A stretch of 64,000 bases of DNA from Pontederia crassipes. Taxonomy: Eukaryota > Streptophyta > Magnoliopsida > Commelinales > Pontederiaceae. Shown here piece by piece: positions 10,927-20,758 of the stretch (its first letter is position 1; each line of letters begins with the position of its first letter). Below the pieces are notes generated by a model, which had not been told where the DNA came from, made no database searches, and saw only the letters and a program-made list of their open reading frames with translations. The translations under genes were made by a program, and so were the position numbers. The stretch spans positions 3,707,501 to 3,771,500 of the forward strand of contig CM060195.1 in the NCBI GenBank assembly GCA_030549335.1, given 5' to 3'.

Positions 10927-12639
10927 ATGGCCGGCCGAGGACGTCCCCTGCAAGCGGCCGGGCGGAAAATCCGGCAGCGTCGGCCTCAAGAACGATGCGT
11001 GCCGCCTGCTCTCCCTCCTGTGAGAAGTGGGATCCCTCAGGAGGATGCGCCCGGACTCCAATTCCATCCGACCGATGAAGAGTTGGTCGTGTTCTACCTT
11101 CGACGCTACGTCACCGGGCAATCTCTTCCGAAAGGAGTCGTCGTCCCTGCCGACGTCTACGGAACTGAGCCTTGGAACCTGCTGCAGGAGGGAACGGAAG
11201 AACGCTTCTTCTTCGCTCGCCGCACCAGAAGGTCTGCCAACTCCAACTGGCCTTCAAGAACAGCCGGGGAAGGGTCGTGGCAGTGTGTGATGGGGGAGGT
11301 AGCGATCAAATCGTCGGCCGACGGGTTTGGAGAAATCACGGTGGGGTTCAAGAACAGTCTTTCCTTCAAGAAAGGCGAAATCAAGTACTCCGGATGGGCC
11401 ATGTACGAGTACCGGCTGCTGGACGCCGGCGACCGTCGGGAAAACTTCCAAGAACATGTGCTCTGCCATATCAAGAAGACCCGGGTCGGGAAGAGTCTGC
11501 AGAAAAAAAGGGAACTTCCAATGCCAACGGCCGCTCATGATCGCGAAGTGACCGCTTCCTGCAGCTGCAACGACGACCCCTGCTCTCCGATGATGCCACT
11601 TCTCAAGAAGGCAAGAGCATCGTCTGCCGGCGCTGATCATGCGACGGAGACGACTTGGACGCCGTCACCATCATGCACGTTGACCAGCGATGGTGGAGTT
11701 GATCAGGTGGAGTCGTCCATGTTGACAGAACTAGTACCTGCGGATCATATGTATGAGGAATCAGCAGCAGCAGCGCCACTTGTTCTTCTGCGGGAGATGC
11801 CAGTAGAGACTCCGGCGTCCAGTTACCCAGCGGAACAGAATGACATCATCTTCACTTGTGAAGAAGAGGGACTTGCGATTAGCATGGATGGTCTCTTGGA
11901 TTTCCTCGAGAAGTGTCAACAGCGGAAGGATCAGGACGAAACTTCTTTATCCCCGTCAATGTCATCTATGGTGGAGGCGGCAACAGGAACAACAGAAGCT
12001 GAAGCAGAACGCATCGTGGAATCGAAAGAGCAGGATGCGTCTCAGTCGTTTCCGCCGCCACTATCTGACGAACAACAGCTGCTGCCTAATGGAGATGATG
12101 CGGTGCTCTCATGGCTCCCGAGCAGCTCTATACCTATTGATGCCGGCCTCATATCGAATTCGGACGTGTTGGAGGTCGACGGAGACATTGACGACGACCC
12201 CTTGTGGGTTAAACATTGGCGTGACGCAGCTGAAGCGTCGCCGCTGATGACACAAGCAATTGCAGCAGCAGATCATGAGTCGCCCTTGATCCTTGACGAA
12301 ACCCCTGCCGCAACTTCTTTATCCTGGTCATCTATGGCGTCGGCGGCAGTAGCACCTGCTCAAGCTGAAGCTGAATCAAAAGAGCAGGATGCATCTGAGT
12401 TGTTGCAGCCAACATCTGACCAACGTCAGGATACATCTGGGTCATGTCGGCCATTATCCGGCGAAAAGCATCAGCTGCAAATTGGAGATGATGAGTTGCT
12501 GTCGTGCCTCCGCAGCTGCAACGTAACCATTCATGATCTCTTCATACCAGACTTGGGGTTGGAGGCGGATGAAGAAGACCTCGATTTGGCAGCCTTGGAC
12601 AGCATCCCTCTATGGGTAGAAAATTGGAGCGAGTTTTGA
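10927..12639 (+). CDS. NAC-domain transcription factor, copy 1 (intact)
   Basis: Intronless frame of 570 aa from the Met at 10927. A NAC DNA-binding domain covers about residues 42-185: subdomain A is GLQFHPTDEELVVFYLRR, B includes VVPADVYGTEPWNL, and the C region GEGSWQCVMGE stands in for the usual GYWKATGKD. D/E are represented by SGWAMYEYRLL and HVLCHIKKT. The N-terminal extension of about 40 residues is basic and unusual; NAC proteins commonly begin close to the PGFRFHP block. The acidic C-terminal half holds a duplicated module, residues about 385-433 and 517-570, each starting with a GDD..LS block and ending PLWV.(H/N)W, a plausible activation region. The upstream in-frame Met at 10738 adds a hydrophobic stretch that is CT-rich leader and is rejected. 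A nearly identical copy lies at 19295. Its biological role is unknown. Confidence 0.88.
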   Translation: MAGRGRPLQAAGRKIRQRRPQERCVPPALPPVRSGIPQEDAPGLQFHPTDEELVVFYLRRYVTGQSLPKGVVVPADVYGTEPWNLLQEGTEERFFFARRTRRSANSNWPSRTAGEGSWQCVMGEVAIKSSADGFGEITVGFKNSLSFKKGEIKYSGWAMYEYRLLDAGDRRENFQEHVLCHIKKTRVGKSLQKKRELPMPTAAHDREVTASCSCNDDPCSPMMPLLKKARASSAGADHATETTWTPSPSCTLTSDGGVDQVESSMLTELVPADHMYEESAAAAPLVLLREMPVETPASSYPAEQNDIIFTCEEEGLAISMDGLLDFLEKCQQRKDQDETSLSPSMSSMVEAATGTTEAEAERIVESKEQDASQSFPPPLSDEQQLLPNGDDAVLSWLPSSSIPIDAGLISNSDVLEVDGDIDDDPLWVKHWRDAAEASPLMTQAIAAADHESPLILDETPAATSLSWSSMASAAVAPAQAEAESKEQDASELLQPTSDQRQDTSGSCRPLSGEKHQLQIGDDELLSCLRSCNVTIHDLFIPDLGLEADEEDLDLAALDSIPLWVENWSEF

Positions 12640-13822
12640 AATATAAGTGCAACTCTTGTAGTTAGCATGTCATATTTTAATTTGGCTATTTAATTTCTGG
12701 CAGAGTGAAGGTGGGAATTTTCTAACTTTTATCATGATCTAGTGTTTGATGTAGCAGTGGCACCTCATGCATCCTTCAGCGATGCCTGTGTGTATTGTTT
12801 TATAGCAATTTTCTTTTTGTCATAATACTTCACAATCTTAGATCGTTATTGTCTTGCTAAAACTTTGTGAAATGGTGGTGTCCTTCTTTAATGTAATGTA
12901 TGTTCCTATCTATTTTTATTTCATGACCTAAAGAATCATATGATATCTCGACTTGTCATGAGCACAAATCAAGTAAAAAATTTCTTATCTAGAAAATATT
13001 ATGTTATCTACTAATTAATTATATATTTTCACCTTCTCAATTTTTCTTTAAACACAAAATTTGCCGAGTGTTGAACCTGTGAAACGCCGTTGATAGCATT
13101 GATCAAATCTTACTAAATATGTTCAATTATGCTACCATAAGAACCACCAATTATTCATCTCCTTGATACATTAGAAAGTAATTATGTCCCACAGTACCAT
13201 AACTTTTGTGGTTTTCTGTCTTCTAGTTAGAGGTGCAAGAAAAATCTAACCCCAGTAAAATAAAATAAAATAAAGACAGAGTTTGAACGGGTGATATTTG
13301 AATAAAACAAAAATTGATCTACTCGTGCTATGACCCCATAGAAGAAAATCGTAAGGGATCGTCGAGTTCATTTCTATTTATATATATAAATCATTCATAA
13401 GTTATCAATGTTTTATTATTAAAATAATATCTTTTATATTCTAATTTTCTTTTATCACATCACGGTACTCTTTTGAAAACTTCGTAATTTTGGTATTATA
13501 TTTTTTAGTTTAAAAATAAAGGGGTAACCGCTCACACGTTCACTTTTTTTTTTTTTAAAAAAATTCCTTTTGTAGCTCATCATTAACCTGGTCTTTTGAG
13601 CATCTACCATTATACCCATGATGAATGACCATACAATCACTATTCATAATGGAAAAGAACGTATAACCATTTATATAATCGATCATATGGCGGGTCACAA
13701 ATAGTCGTGAATTTTCAAAAAAAAAATATTTCAAATTTTTGGTGAAATAACTTATTCTTTGTTGAAATTTTAAGAAAAAATATTTATTTTATTAAAAGAA
13801 ATATTTTAACCTTTGAATAACG
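12640..13822. other. NAC copy 1 3' flank and AT-rich intergenic DNA
   Basis: The first 250 bases are the likely 3' UTR. The segment 12817-12885 (CACAATCTTAGATCGTTATT and onward) recurs at 33506-33573, marking it as part of the duplicated NAC unit. The rest has no recognisable gene. The target duplication ATATAACG of the next hAT element lies just after it, at 13823-13830. Confidence 0.55.
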
Positions 13823-14139
13823 ATATAACGCAAAGTTGTAAGACCCGACCCGGCCTTTGACCCGGATTGCTCAACGGGTCAGGTCGGACCGGTCGGACCA
13901 GATCGGACCGAATGATCGGACTGGAGTATAATAAATTAATACAATTAATAAAAATATGTATAAATTCATCATATATTATATCACTAATAATAATGACATA
14001 ACACTAATTCATATATTAATAACATAACAATACTAAAGAATTAAATGCAAAGTACCATAACAACATATAAATGTTCACAAACACAAATTCATTTCATAAT
14101 TCTTCCACAAAGCAACAAAATTAAAGTAAATACTTTTCT

Positions 14140-15010
14140 TCAATACTCTTCATTTTGAGGAAAAAATTCCAAATTGACTTCCAAATCCTCAACATTATTT
14201 TCTTCCACATCATCTTCAAAAAAAATATAAACAAAATGAGTTAAAATCATACTTGACAATTATAAACATCTTACAAACAAAAAGAAAAATATATTTACCT
14301 TCTTACATATGAAGTTTTGGTCCTTCCAAATCATTATAAAGCATCTTCTCCAACTCATCATAATCAAGAATTGGGCTCTCTTCCTCCTCCATAATCTAAT
14401 ATTCAATCTTGTCTATACTTTCATAATTAATAGGATCAAGAAGTGCTTCTTGTTTAATAAGGTATCTACAAAATAACGAAACAATGATAAACATATAAGA
14501 GTTGTCAAATCTAGATTCTAAATTAGAAAGTTATAAAGAAAAAAATGAACATATAAAATTTTCATTTTACAAACCTATTTTTCAAGCCCAAATTGTAATG
14601 CACATAGACAAGATCATTTAATTTTTGATGTTCTAACTTGTTTCTTTTCTTTAAATGAATTCTTTTAAATACACTTCAATTTCTTTCACGACCAAAAGAT
14701 GATGTAGTTTGACTTAGAACATGAATTGCCAATTGTGACACTAATGGATCACTAAATCCAAAGCTACACCACCATTGATCTAACACAAAATTTACATAAA
14801 GAAAAAATGTTAAGTAATTCTTAAATACATAAAATTAAATGTAAGAACATAATGCAAAATATAAATGAATCTCACCAGGTCTCAACTCTTTGGCAGTTGC
14901 AATAGCAAGTTGTTTATCAAAACTTTGCAATCTATCTTGATACAACCAACTTTGCTTTAACACTTTAGTTTTTCGGCTTGTAACAATTGTATCCAATACA
15001 TCAAGCCATC
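14140..15010 (-). pseudogene. hAT transposase C-terminal relic
   Basis: Minus-strand translation gives, in order, QSFDKQLAIATAKELRP, then WWCSFGFSDP, then LAIHVLSQTTSSFGRERN, then KRIHLKKRNKLEHQKLNDL with VYVHYNLGLK. Further on come DPINYESIDKIEY and LDYDELEKML, ending in an acidic tail with stop near 14140. This is the hAT family C-terminal dimerisation region. Intron-like gaps separate the pieces, and internal stops (for example after RERN and IEY) show it is dead. The N-terminal BED zinc finger and catalytic core were not found. Confidence 0.8.
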
Positions 15011-15539
15011 CTTAATTAGATCATTGGACAATTTATCTTCTCTGACATCAAATTGTAAAACTAGAAGGAAAAGATAAGTCTGAACATATCAAATTGTTGG
15101 AAATGAAAAATCTGAGTGAGAATGTAAGTCCATCCGAGGAGGCAGGAGTAAAAGAGAGCACGTCTTCACAAAATGTGTCATCGTTGTGTACCAAGTATCT
15201 CATGAAATTCAGAAATAATTGGAGTAATATCTGAACAATTCTTTCAGGAGTATGCAGGTTCTATAACATTTATCTTTCTATTTTTTGAGAAGATAACTAC
15301 AAATTGAAGGAAAGGATACTCAGAGAGGATGTGACTTCAGAAGACCAACAAAAGTAAAAACATACTTCATAGGTTTACTTTATCCGCAGGCATGTATCGA
15401 CATGATTCATGGAGGAAGTTCGAACATGGTGATTAGACAAGAGAGAGTATTTCATAAAAAGGCCTTAAAGAGCTCCCTTTGTGTAAATTTAAATTTAACC
15501 TCGTTGAACATCCTTTTTACACAACCTAGTAGGATAGTG

Positions 15540-15815
15540 CCAAGGGCATGCCATGGCCAGGGCATGCCCTTGGCAGCCAAGGGCATGGCCAAGGGCCGCC
15601 GCGGCATGCCCTTGGCTGCCAAGGCCATGGGCATGCCCTGGCAGCCGGCTGCCAAGGGCCGCCAAGCCATGGTGGCCGGCTAGGGCATGGCGCGTCCAGG
15701 ACTAGCCCCTGGCCGGCCAAGGCGCACCTTAGATGCGCCAAGGGCGTCCTGGCCGGCCAAGGCGCTGGACTTCTCGGCCGTCCAAGACGTCGCCGCCGCA
15801 GCCTTGGCCGGCCAA
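15540..15815. repeat. GC-rich palindromic repeat block within the hAT element
   Basis: Dense alternation of GGCATGCC, CCAAGGGC, GGCCATGG and GGCCGGCC motifs in both orientations. Long open frames on both strands are a by-product of composition. The flanks at 15100-15540 are ordinary AT-rich sequence, so this is a discrete island. Confidence 0.7.
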
Positions 15816-16288
15816 CGAACAAAATCGTCGGAAATCATAATGGGCAAAGAATGGAAAAGATCGGCAATGAAGAGGACGAGATCGACTAACCTGGAACGTG
15901 GGTTGGATCGAAGTCGGATCAGCAAATGATGAACGTTGGTCGCCGATCGCCGGTCGTCGGATCAGCGGCATCTGCACTAGACCGTCGCTCGCCAGGGATG
16001 AAGGTAGAGGGCTAGGGTTTCTACTTTTTCGGTTTTTCCAAATGAATCGGTCGGCAGTTGAGTCATGACTCATGAGTGTTCAAATTGTTTTTTATTGAAC
16101 CGACCGGGTCATCAAAACCCGGCGGGTCAAGCGGTCAAACTCGGGTTTTGACCGGGTTTGACCGGTCCAACATGGGTCAATGGGCAGTCCGGGTTTGGAC
16201 TGACCCATTGCCCATTTTATTGGTCGGACACCGGACCGACCGGTCCGACCGGCCGGGATGGGCCGGGTTTGACACCACTGATATAACG

Positions 16289-17218
16289 AGGATCCTCCCC
16301 CTCCTATGTCCATCCGTGCCCATCGATTCAGGTGGTAGAGGAAAGGGTTCGCGGATGGAAAGGGCGATTCACTCGTGCTGAAAAAATTGGTAGCAACAAC
16401 AGGCGAACTCGCGGCGACGAAGACCTCGTAACGACGAAGGAGGACCTCAGGAGATGGCGAACTCGCGGCGACGAAGCCGAACCTCATAGCGACAGGACCA
16501 GGAAGTGACGGGGCGATTGGGATGCTAGGGCATCGGCGATCGATCATTTGTGACGTTCTCAAGGCACAGGCGGCGTCGGAGAAGGAAGAGCACGACGATC
16601 TGTGGGCGACGAGCTCGGGGCATGGGTGACATCGAAGAAGGAAGAGCTAGGGCACGGGTGACACTAGGGCACGAGTGTCCAACCTCACAGCGACCGTGAT
16701 CTCGCGTGAAGGAAGAACTCGGGGCGTAGCATCATCATCGAAGGAAGAACACGGCGAGCTTGCGGCATCGAAGGAGGACCTCAGGTCGAGGGCGAACTCA
16801 CGATGATGAAGCTGAAACTCGCGACGACGGGGACGAGACGGCGACATGCGATTGGGACACACAAGCGATCGGTCACAATTCGTGATGACCTCACGACGGC
16901 TGCGATCTCGCATCGAAGAAGGAAGAATCTCGCTGTGACGAAGCCTAACCTTGTGGCGACTGGACCAGTAGGCAACGGGCGATTGAGATGTTAGGGCATG
17001 GCGTCCGACCTCGCGTCGAAAAAGGAAGAACTCAGGGTGTAGTAGCGTTGGAGAAGGAAGAATGCAGCCACGACCTCGGGGCTCTGGCGGCGACAGCGAA
17101 GGAAGAGTGCGGCATCAGAGAAGGAAGAACAGACAAGGTCAAGGGCGAGTGAACCCCCCACCACTCTTTGAACCGCACAAGATTTTCTTTGAACCACGCC
17201 TTATTGAGACGGCTGTCG
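16289..17218. repeat. Degenerate minisatellite built on GAAGGAAGA blocks; no gene
   Basis: GC-rich sequence in which GAAGGAAGA(A/G) recurs about nine times between 16570 and 17130, each followed by a CTCGGGGCG- or CACGGCG-like segment. Phrases such as GCGAACTCGCGGCGACGAAG recur as well. Frames run open on both strands (for example the minus strand at 16092-16562) but show no protein family. It is flanked by two hAT insertions and could be the core of an older element. Confidence 0.55.
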
Positions 17219-17226
17219 GATGGAGG

Positions 17227-17869
17227 CAACCGAACCGGCGATCGGACCGGACTCATCACTAGGTCGTGGTTGGATCGGTCAGATCGGGTTCGACCGAATT
17301 GAACCGAATTTTATTAAAATAATATTATTTATAATAATTATAAAGATATAGTATAAGTTATATGATATAGTATATGAATATTATACTAATGACTTATTAA
17401 AAATACTAAAAAATAATATAACATATTTTTTATTAATTAAAAGTTTATAATGATAATATAAATAGATTATTAATAATTTAATATCTACTATTTAATTATG
17501 ATAGATGTTATATTAATAAATTTTATCTTAAATTATTCTTATTCCTTTTTTTGTTTAACACTTTTCTTTTTATTTCTTTTATTTTATGCCCTTTAATAAG
17601 TTTTTATTCTAATATTATTCAATTTCAAATACTTACCTTTTTTATTTTAATTCCTATTTAATTGTATACATATGATATTCCCTCCTCTTTAAATTTTTTT
17701 ATATTTCTTTCCTTTTTTCTCATTTAACTTTTCTATTTTTATCAATTTTTTATTTTTTTTCAAAAATCTATGTCAAAATGATTTTAGAAACCTAACCGAA
17801 CCGGATCACCTGCCGATTCGTGGTTGAACCGATTGAATCAGCCGATCCGGTCCGGTTTTAATAACATTG
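17227..17869. mobile_element. Non-autonomous hAT-like element (MITE), 643 bp
   Basis: Flanked by a perfect 8-bp direct repeat GATGGAGG (17219-17226 and 17870-17877). The element starts CAACCGAACC and ends TTAATAACATTG, i.e. CA...TG ends as in hAT. GC-rich CCGGTCCGATCGG-like termini surround an AT-rich core with no coding capacity. The terminal inverted repeat itself is weak, so the call rests mainly on the target duplication and the ends. Confidence 0.7.
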
Positions 17870-18012
17870 GATGGAGGACCATCCCTCCCCCACCACCACC
17901 CCCTCAAGGGGAATGATAAATTATCTATAGAAAATTATCATGACCCAAGGAAAGCAGATTTGGATTTTGTCCTAATTCCCATTGTCAAACACAATTTGAA
18001 ATATTATATTAT

Positions 18013-18552
18013 ACAAAATATTAGTATTAATAAAAATGAAATGATTTATCAACAGTCAAATAAATAAAAAATATATAAGTGAAAATTACGCCTCTGAGCA
18101 GCTTTAATTTTTTCCCATGGTTGCTTTATTATTTAATATATATAACATTTAATTAGAAAAATATACATTTTGTATAATTTAGCATAGTGATCACTAATAC
18201 TTCAATATAAAAAATATATAGTGATTATTATTAATATTTTTGTGAAATTTCAAATTCCATTGTCCAACTATAATTATATAAAATGATTTTAAACTTTACA
18301 ATCCAAAAACCTCATTATAAAATCCTTCTTTTTAAATAGAATTTATGTTAGCTTAAAAATCTTTTATATTTTTTGGGAAAGATTAAAAAATGCTCATTTT
18401 TTATAATAATAATCTTATATATATATTATTTTAAATTACGCGTGTTGGCATCAAGATATCACTCAAATGTACTTGTGACTGTTGGATGCGGCAGATGCAC
18501 ACATCTCGTCTCTTCCTTCTCTTCTTATACTTTCTCGCCTCATGTTCTTTTC
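18013..18552 (+). repeat. Duplicated 5' flank of NAC copy 2
   Basis: Homologous to about 10395-10815 upstream of NAC copy 1, including ATTACGCCTCTG, the TATATATATA box (near 18418-18430) and the block GTTGGATGCGGCAGATGCAC. Copy 2 has about 100 extra bases near 18180-18280, containing a small inverted repeat (AGTGATCACT / TATAGTGATTATT). The left homology break near 18013 is not marked by a recognisable element end. Confidence 0.75.
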
Positions 18553-18555
18553 TTA

Positions 18556-19193
18556 AGGGGCGTTTCTTTATCTTTGTAGATTATCAAGTAATATTGTATT
18601 AAATTATTTAGGCCTATCATATTATCTTGTTCACTTATGACAGGTAATGGGCAATCTGCGTTGCCCAGGTAATCCACATTGTCTATGAAGTGACAATGCA
18701 TATTGCCTATGAGAGGATAGGTAATCTACATTATCACCTGAGTTACAATCTTTTAAATTTTACTTTCTAATTTTATTTAAATAAATTTTAAAACACATTG
18801 CATAAATTATAATAAAAATTAAATAAAGTATAAAATTAATCAAATAAATATTATAATTATTATGACTATATTATTATCATATTTTAAAATATATTAATTA
18901 TTTTATAAATTTTAATTTTATATGTGAGAATATATATTTATGATTTAATTTTACGAAGTTAAAAATAATTTATATATCTAAACATAATTCTTTTGATTAG
19001 GGATATATTGGTAAAAACTATATATTAACTCATAAATATTTATTTTTTTATAAATAATTAATATGAATTACTGGATAGATTAATTATACATAATAAATAA
19101 GGTAATGTATATTACTAATAATTTAATAAGTGATAATTTTTTTGAAAGACAATTTATCGGATAATATTAAATGTGAATGCAGTCAACTCACCC
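18556..19193. mobile_element. PIF/Harbinger-like insertion in the leader of NAC copy 2
   Basis: Comparison with copy 1 locates the insertion exactly: copy 1 reads GTTCTTTTGTTATTTCC, while copy 2 is split after TTA (18553-18555) and resumes with TTA (19194-19196). The 638-bp insert starts AGGGGCGTTT and ends AACTCACCC. A TTA target duplication and GGGGCGTTT end are usual for PIF/Harbinger-type MITEs, though the two ends match only weakly. It is AT-rich and has no transposase. Confidence 0.72.
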
Positions 19194-19294
19194 TTATTTC
19201 CTTTCTTCTCTGCTTACGGCTCTCTCTCTCTCTCACTCTCGCTACGCCTTTTCTTGCTTTGTTGCCGCTCTTCTCTGATTCTTCCGCCGGCGAC

Positions 19295-20737
19295 ATGGCC
19301 GACCAAGGACGTCCCCTGCAAGCGGCCGGGCGGGAAATCCGGCAGCGTCGGCCTCAAGAACGCTGCGTGCCACCTGCTCTCCCTCCTGTGCGAACTGGGA
19401 TCCATCAGGAGGATGCGCCTGGACTCCAATTCCATCCGACCGATGAAGAGTTGGTCGTATTCTACCTTCGACGCTACGTCACCTGCCAATCTCTTCCGAA
19501 AGGAGTCGTCGTCCCTGCCGACGTCTACGGAACTGAGCCTTGGAACCTGCTGCAGGAGGGAACGGAAGAACGCTTCTTCTTCGCTCGCCGCACCAGAAGG
19601 TCTGCCAACTCCAACTCGCCTTCAAGAACAGCCGGGCAAGGGTCGTGGCAGTGTGTGAAGGGGGAGGTAGCGATCAAATCGTCGGCCGACGGGTTTGGAG
19701 AAATCACGGTGGGGTTCAAGAACAGTCTTTCCTTCAAGAAAGGCGAAATCAAGTACTCCGGATGGGCCATGAACGAGTACCGGCTGCTGGACGCCGGCGA
19801 CCGTCGGGAAAACTTCCAAGAACATGTGCACTGCCATATCAAGAAGACCCGGGTCGGGAAGAGTCTGCAGAAAAAAAGGGAACTTCCAATGCCAACGGCC
19901 GCTCATGATCGCGGCGTGACCGCTTCCTGCAGCTGCAACGACGACCCCTGCGCTCCGATGATGCCACTTCTCAAGAAGGCAAGAGCATCGTCTGCCGGCG
20001 CTGATCATGCGACGGAGACGACTTGGACGCCGTCACCATCATGCACGTTGACCAGCGATGGTGGAGTTGATCAGGTGGAGTCGTCCATGTTGACAGAACT
20101 AGTACCTGCGGATCATATGTATGAGGAATCAGCAGCAGCAGCGCCACTTGTTCTTCTGCGGGAGATGCCAGTAGAGACTCCGGCGTCCAGTTACCCAGCG
20201 GAACAGAATGACATCATCTTCACCTGTGAAGAAGAGGGACTTGCGATTAGCATGGATGGTCTCTTGGATTTCCTCGAGAAGTGTCAACAGCGGAAGGATC
20301 AGGACGAAACTTCTTTATCCCCGTCAATGTCATCTATGGTGGAGGCGGCAACAGGAACAAAAGAAGCTGAAGCAGAACGCATCGTGGAATCGAAAGAGCG
20401 GGATGCGTCTCAATCGTTTCTGCCGCCACTATCTGATGAACAACAGCTGCTGCCTAATGGAGATGATGCGGTGCTCTCATGGCACCCGAGCAGCTCTATA
20501 CCTATTGATGCCGGCCTCATATCAGATTCGGACGTGTTGGAGGTCGACGGAGACATTGACGATGATCCCTTGTGGGTTAAACATTGGCGTGACGCAGCTG
20601 AAGCGTCACCGCTGATGACACAAGCAATTGCAGCAGCAGATCATAAGTCGCCCTTGATCCTTGACGAAACCCCTGCCGCACCTTCTTTATCCTGGTCTTC
20701 TATGGCGTCGGCGGCAGTAGCAACCTGCTCAAGCTGA
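19295..20737 (+). pseudogene. NAC-domain gene, copy 2 (truncated, probably non-functional)
   Basis: Nearly identical to copy 1 from the leader through 20758. The Met at 19295 gives 480 aa; the NAC domain spans about residues 42-185. Differences in the domain include W to S at residue 108, M to K at 122, Y to N at 160, and L to H at 179 in the HVLCH block. An extra A near 20721 (GTAGCAACCTGC against GTAGCACCTGC) shifts the frame and stops translation at 20737. Homology then ends at about 20758, where a gypsy LTR begins, so the last third of copy 1, including the second PLWV module, is missing. A Harbinger-like element separates the TATA box from the coding region. The protein could still bind DNA if expressed, but both ends of the gene are damaged. 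Confidence 0.82.
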
Positions 20738-20758
20738 AGCTGAATCAAAAGAGCAGGA

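Larger units (their letters stand above)
13831..16280 (-). mobile_element. hAT-superfamily DNA transposon with dead transposase
   Basis: The ends are CAAAGTTGTAAGACCCG on the left and, read inward from the right, CAGTGGTGTCAAACCCGG: imperfect terminal inverted repeats with the CA start typical of hAT. A perfect 8-bp duplication ATATAACG flanks it (13823-13830 and 16281-16288). Subterminal regions are rich in short GGTC/GACC motifs. The interior carries a decayed hAT transposase on the minus strand (14140-15010) and a very GC-rich repeat block (15540-15810). Length is 2450 bp. Confidence 0.88.

Noticed and set aside
15526-15889. Overlapping open frames on both strands in GC-rich DNA
   Set aside because: Frames are open on both strands because of palindromic GC repeats. 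The translations are Ala/Gly/Pro/Arg-rich with no family resemblance.
16092-16562. 156-codon minus-strand frame
   Set aside because: It crosses the right end of the hAT element and a degenerate repeat; no domain, no start context.
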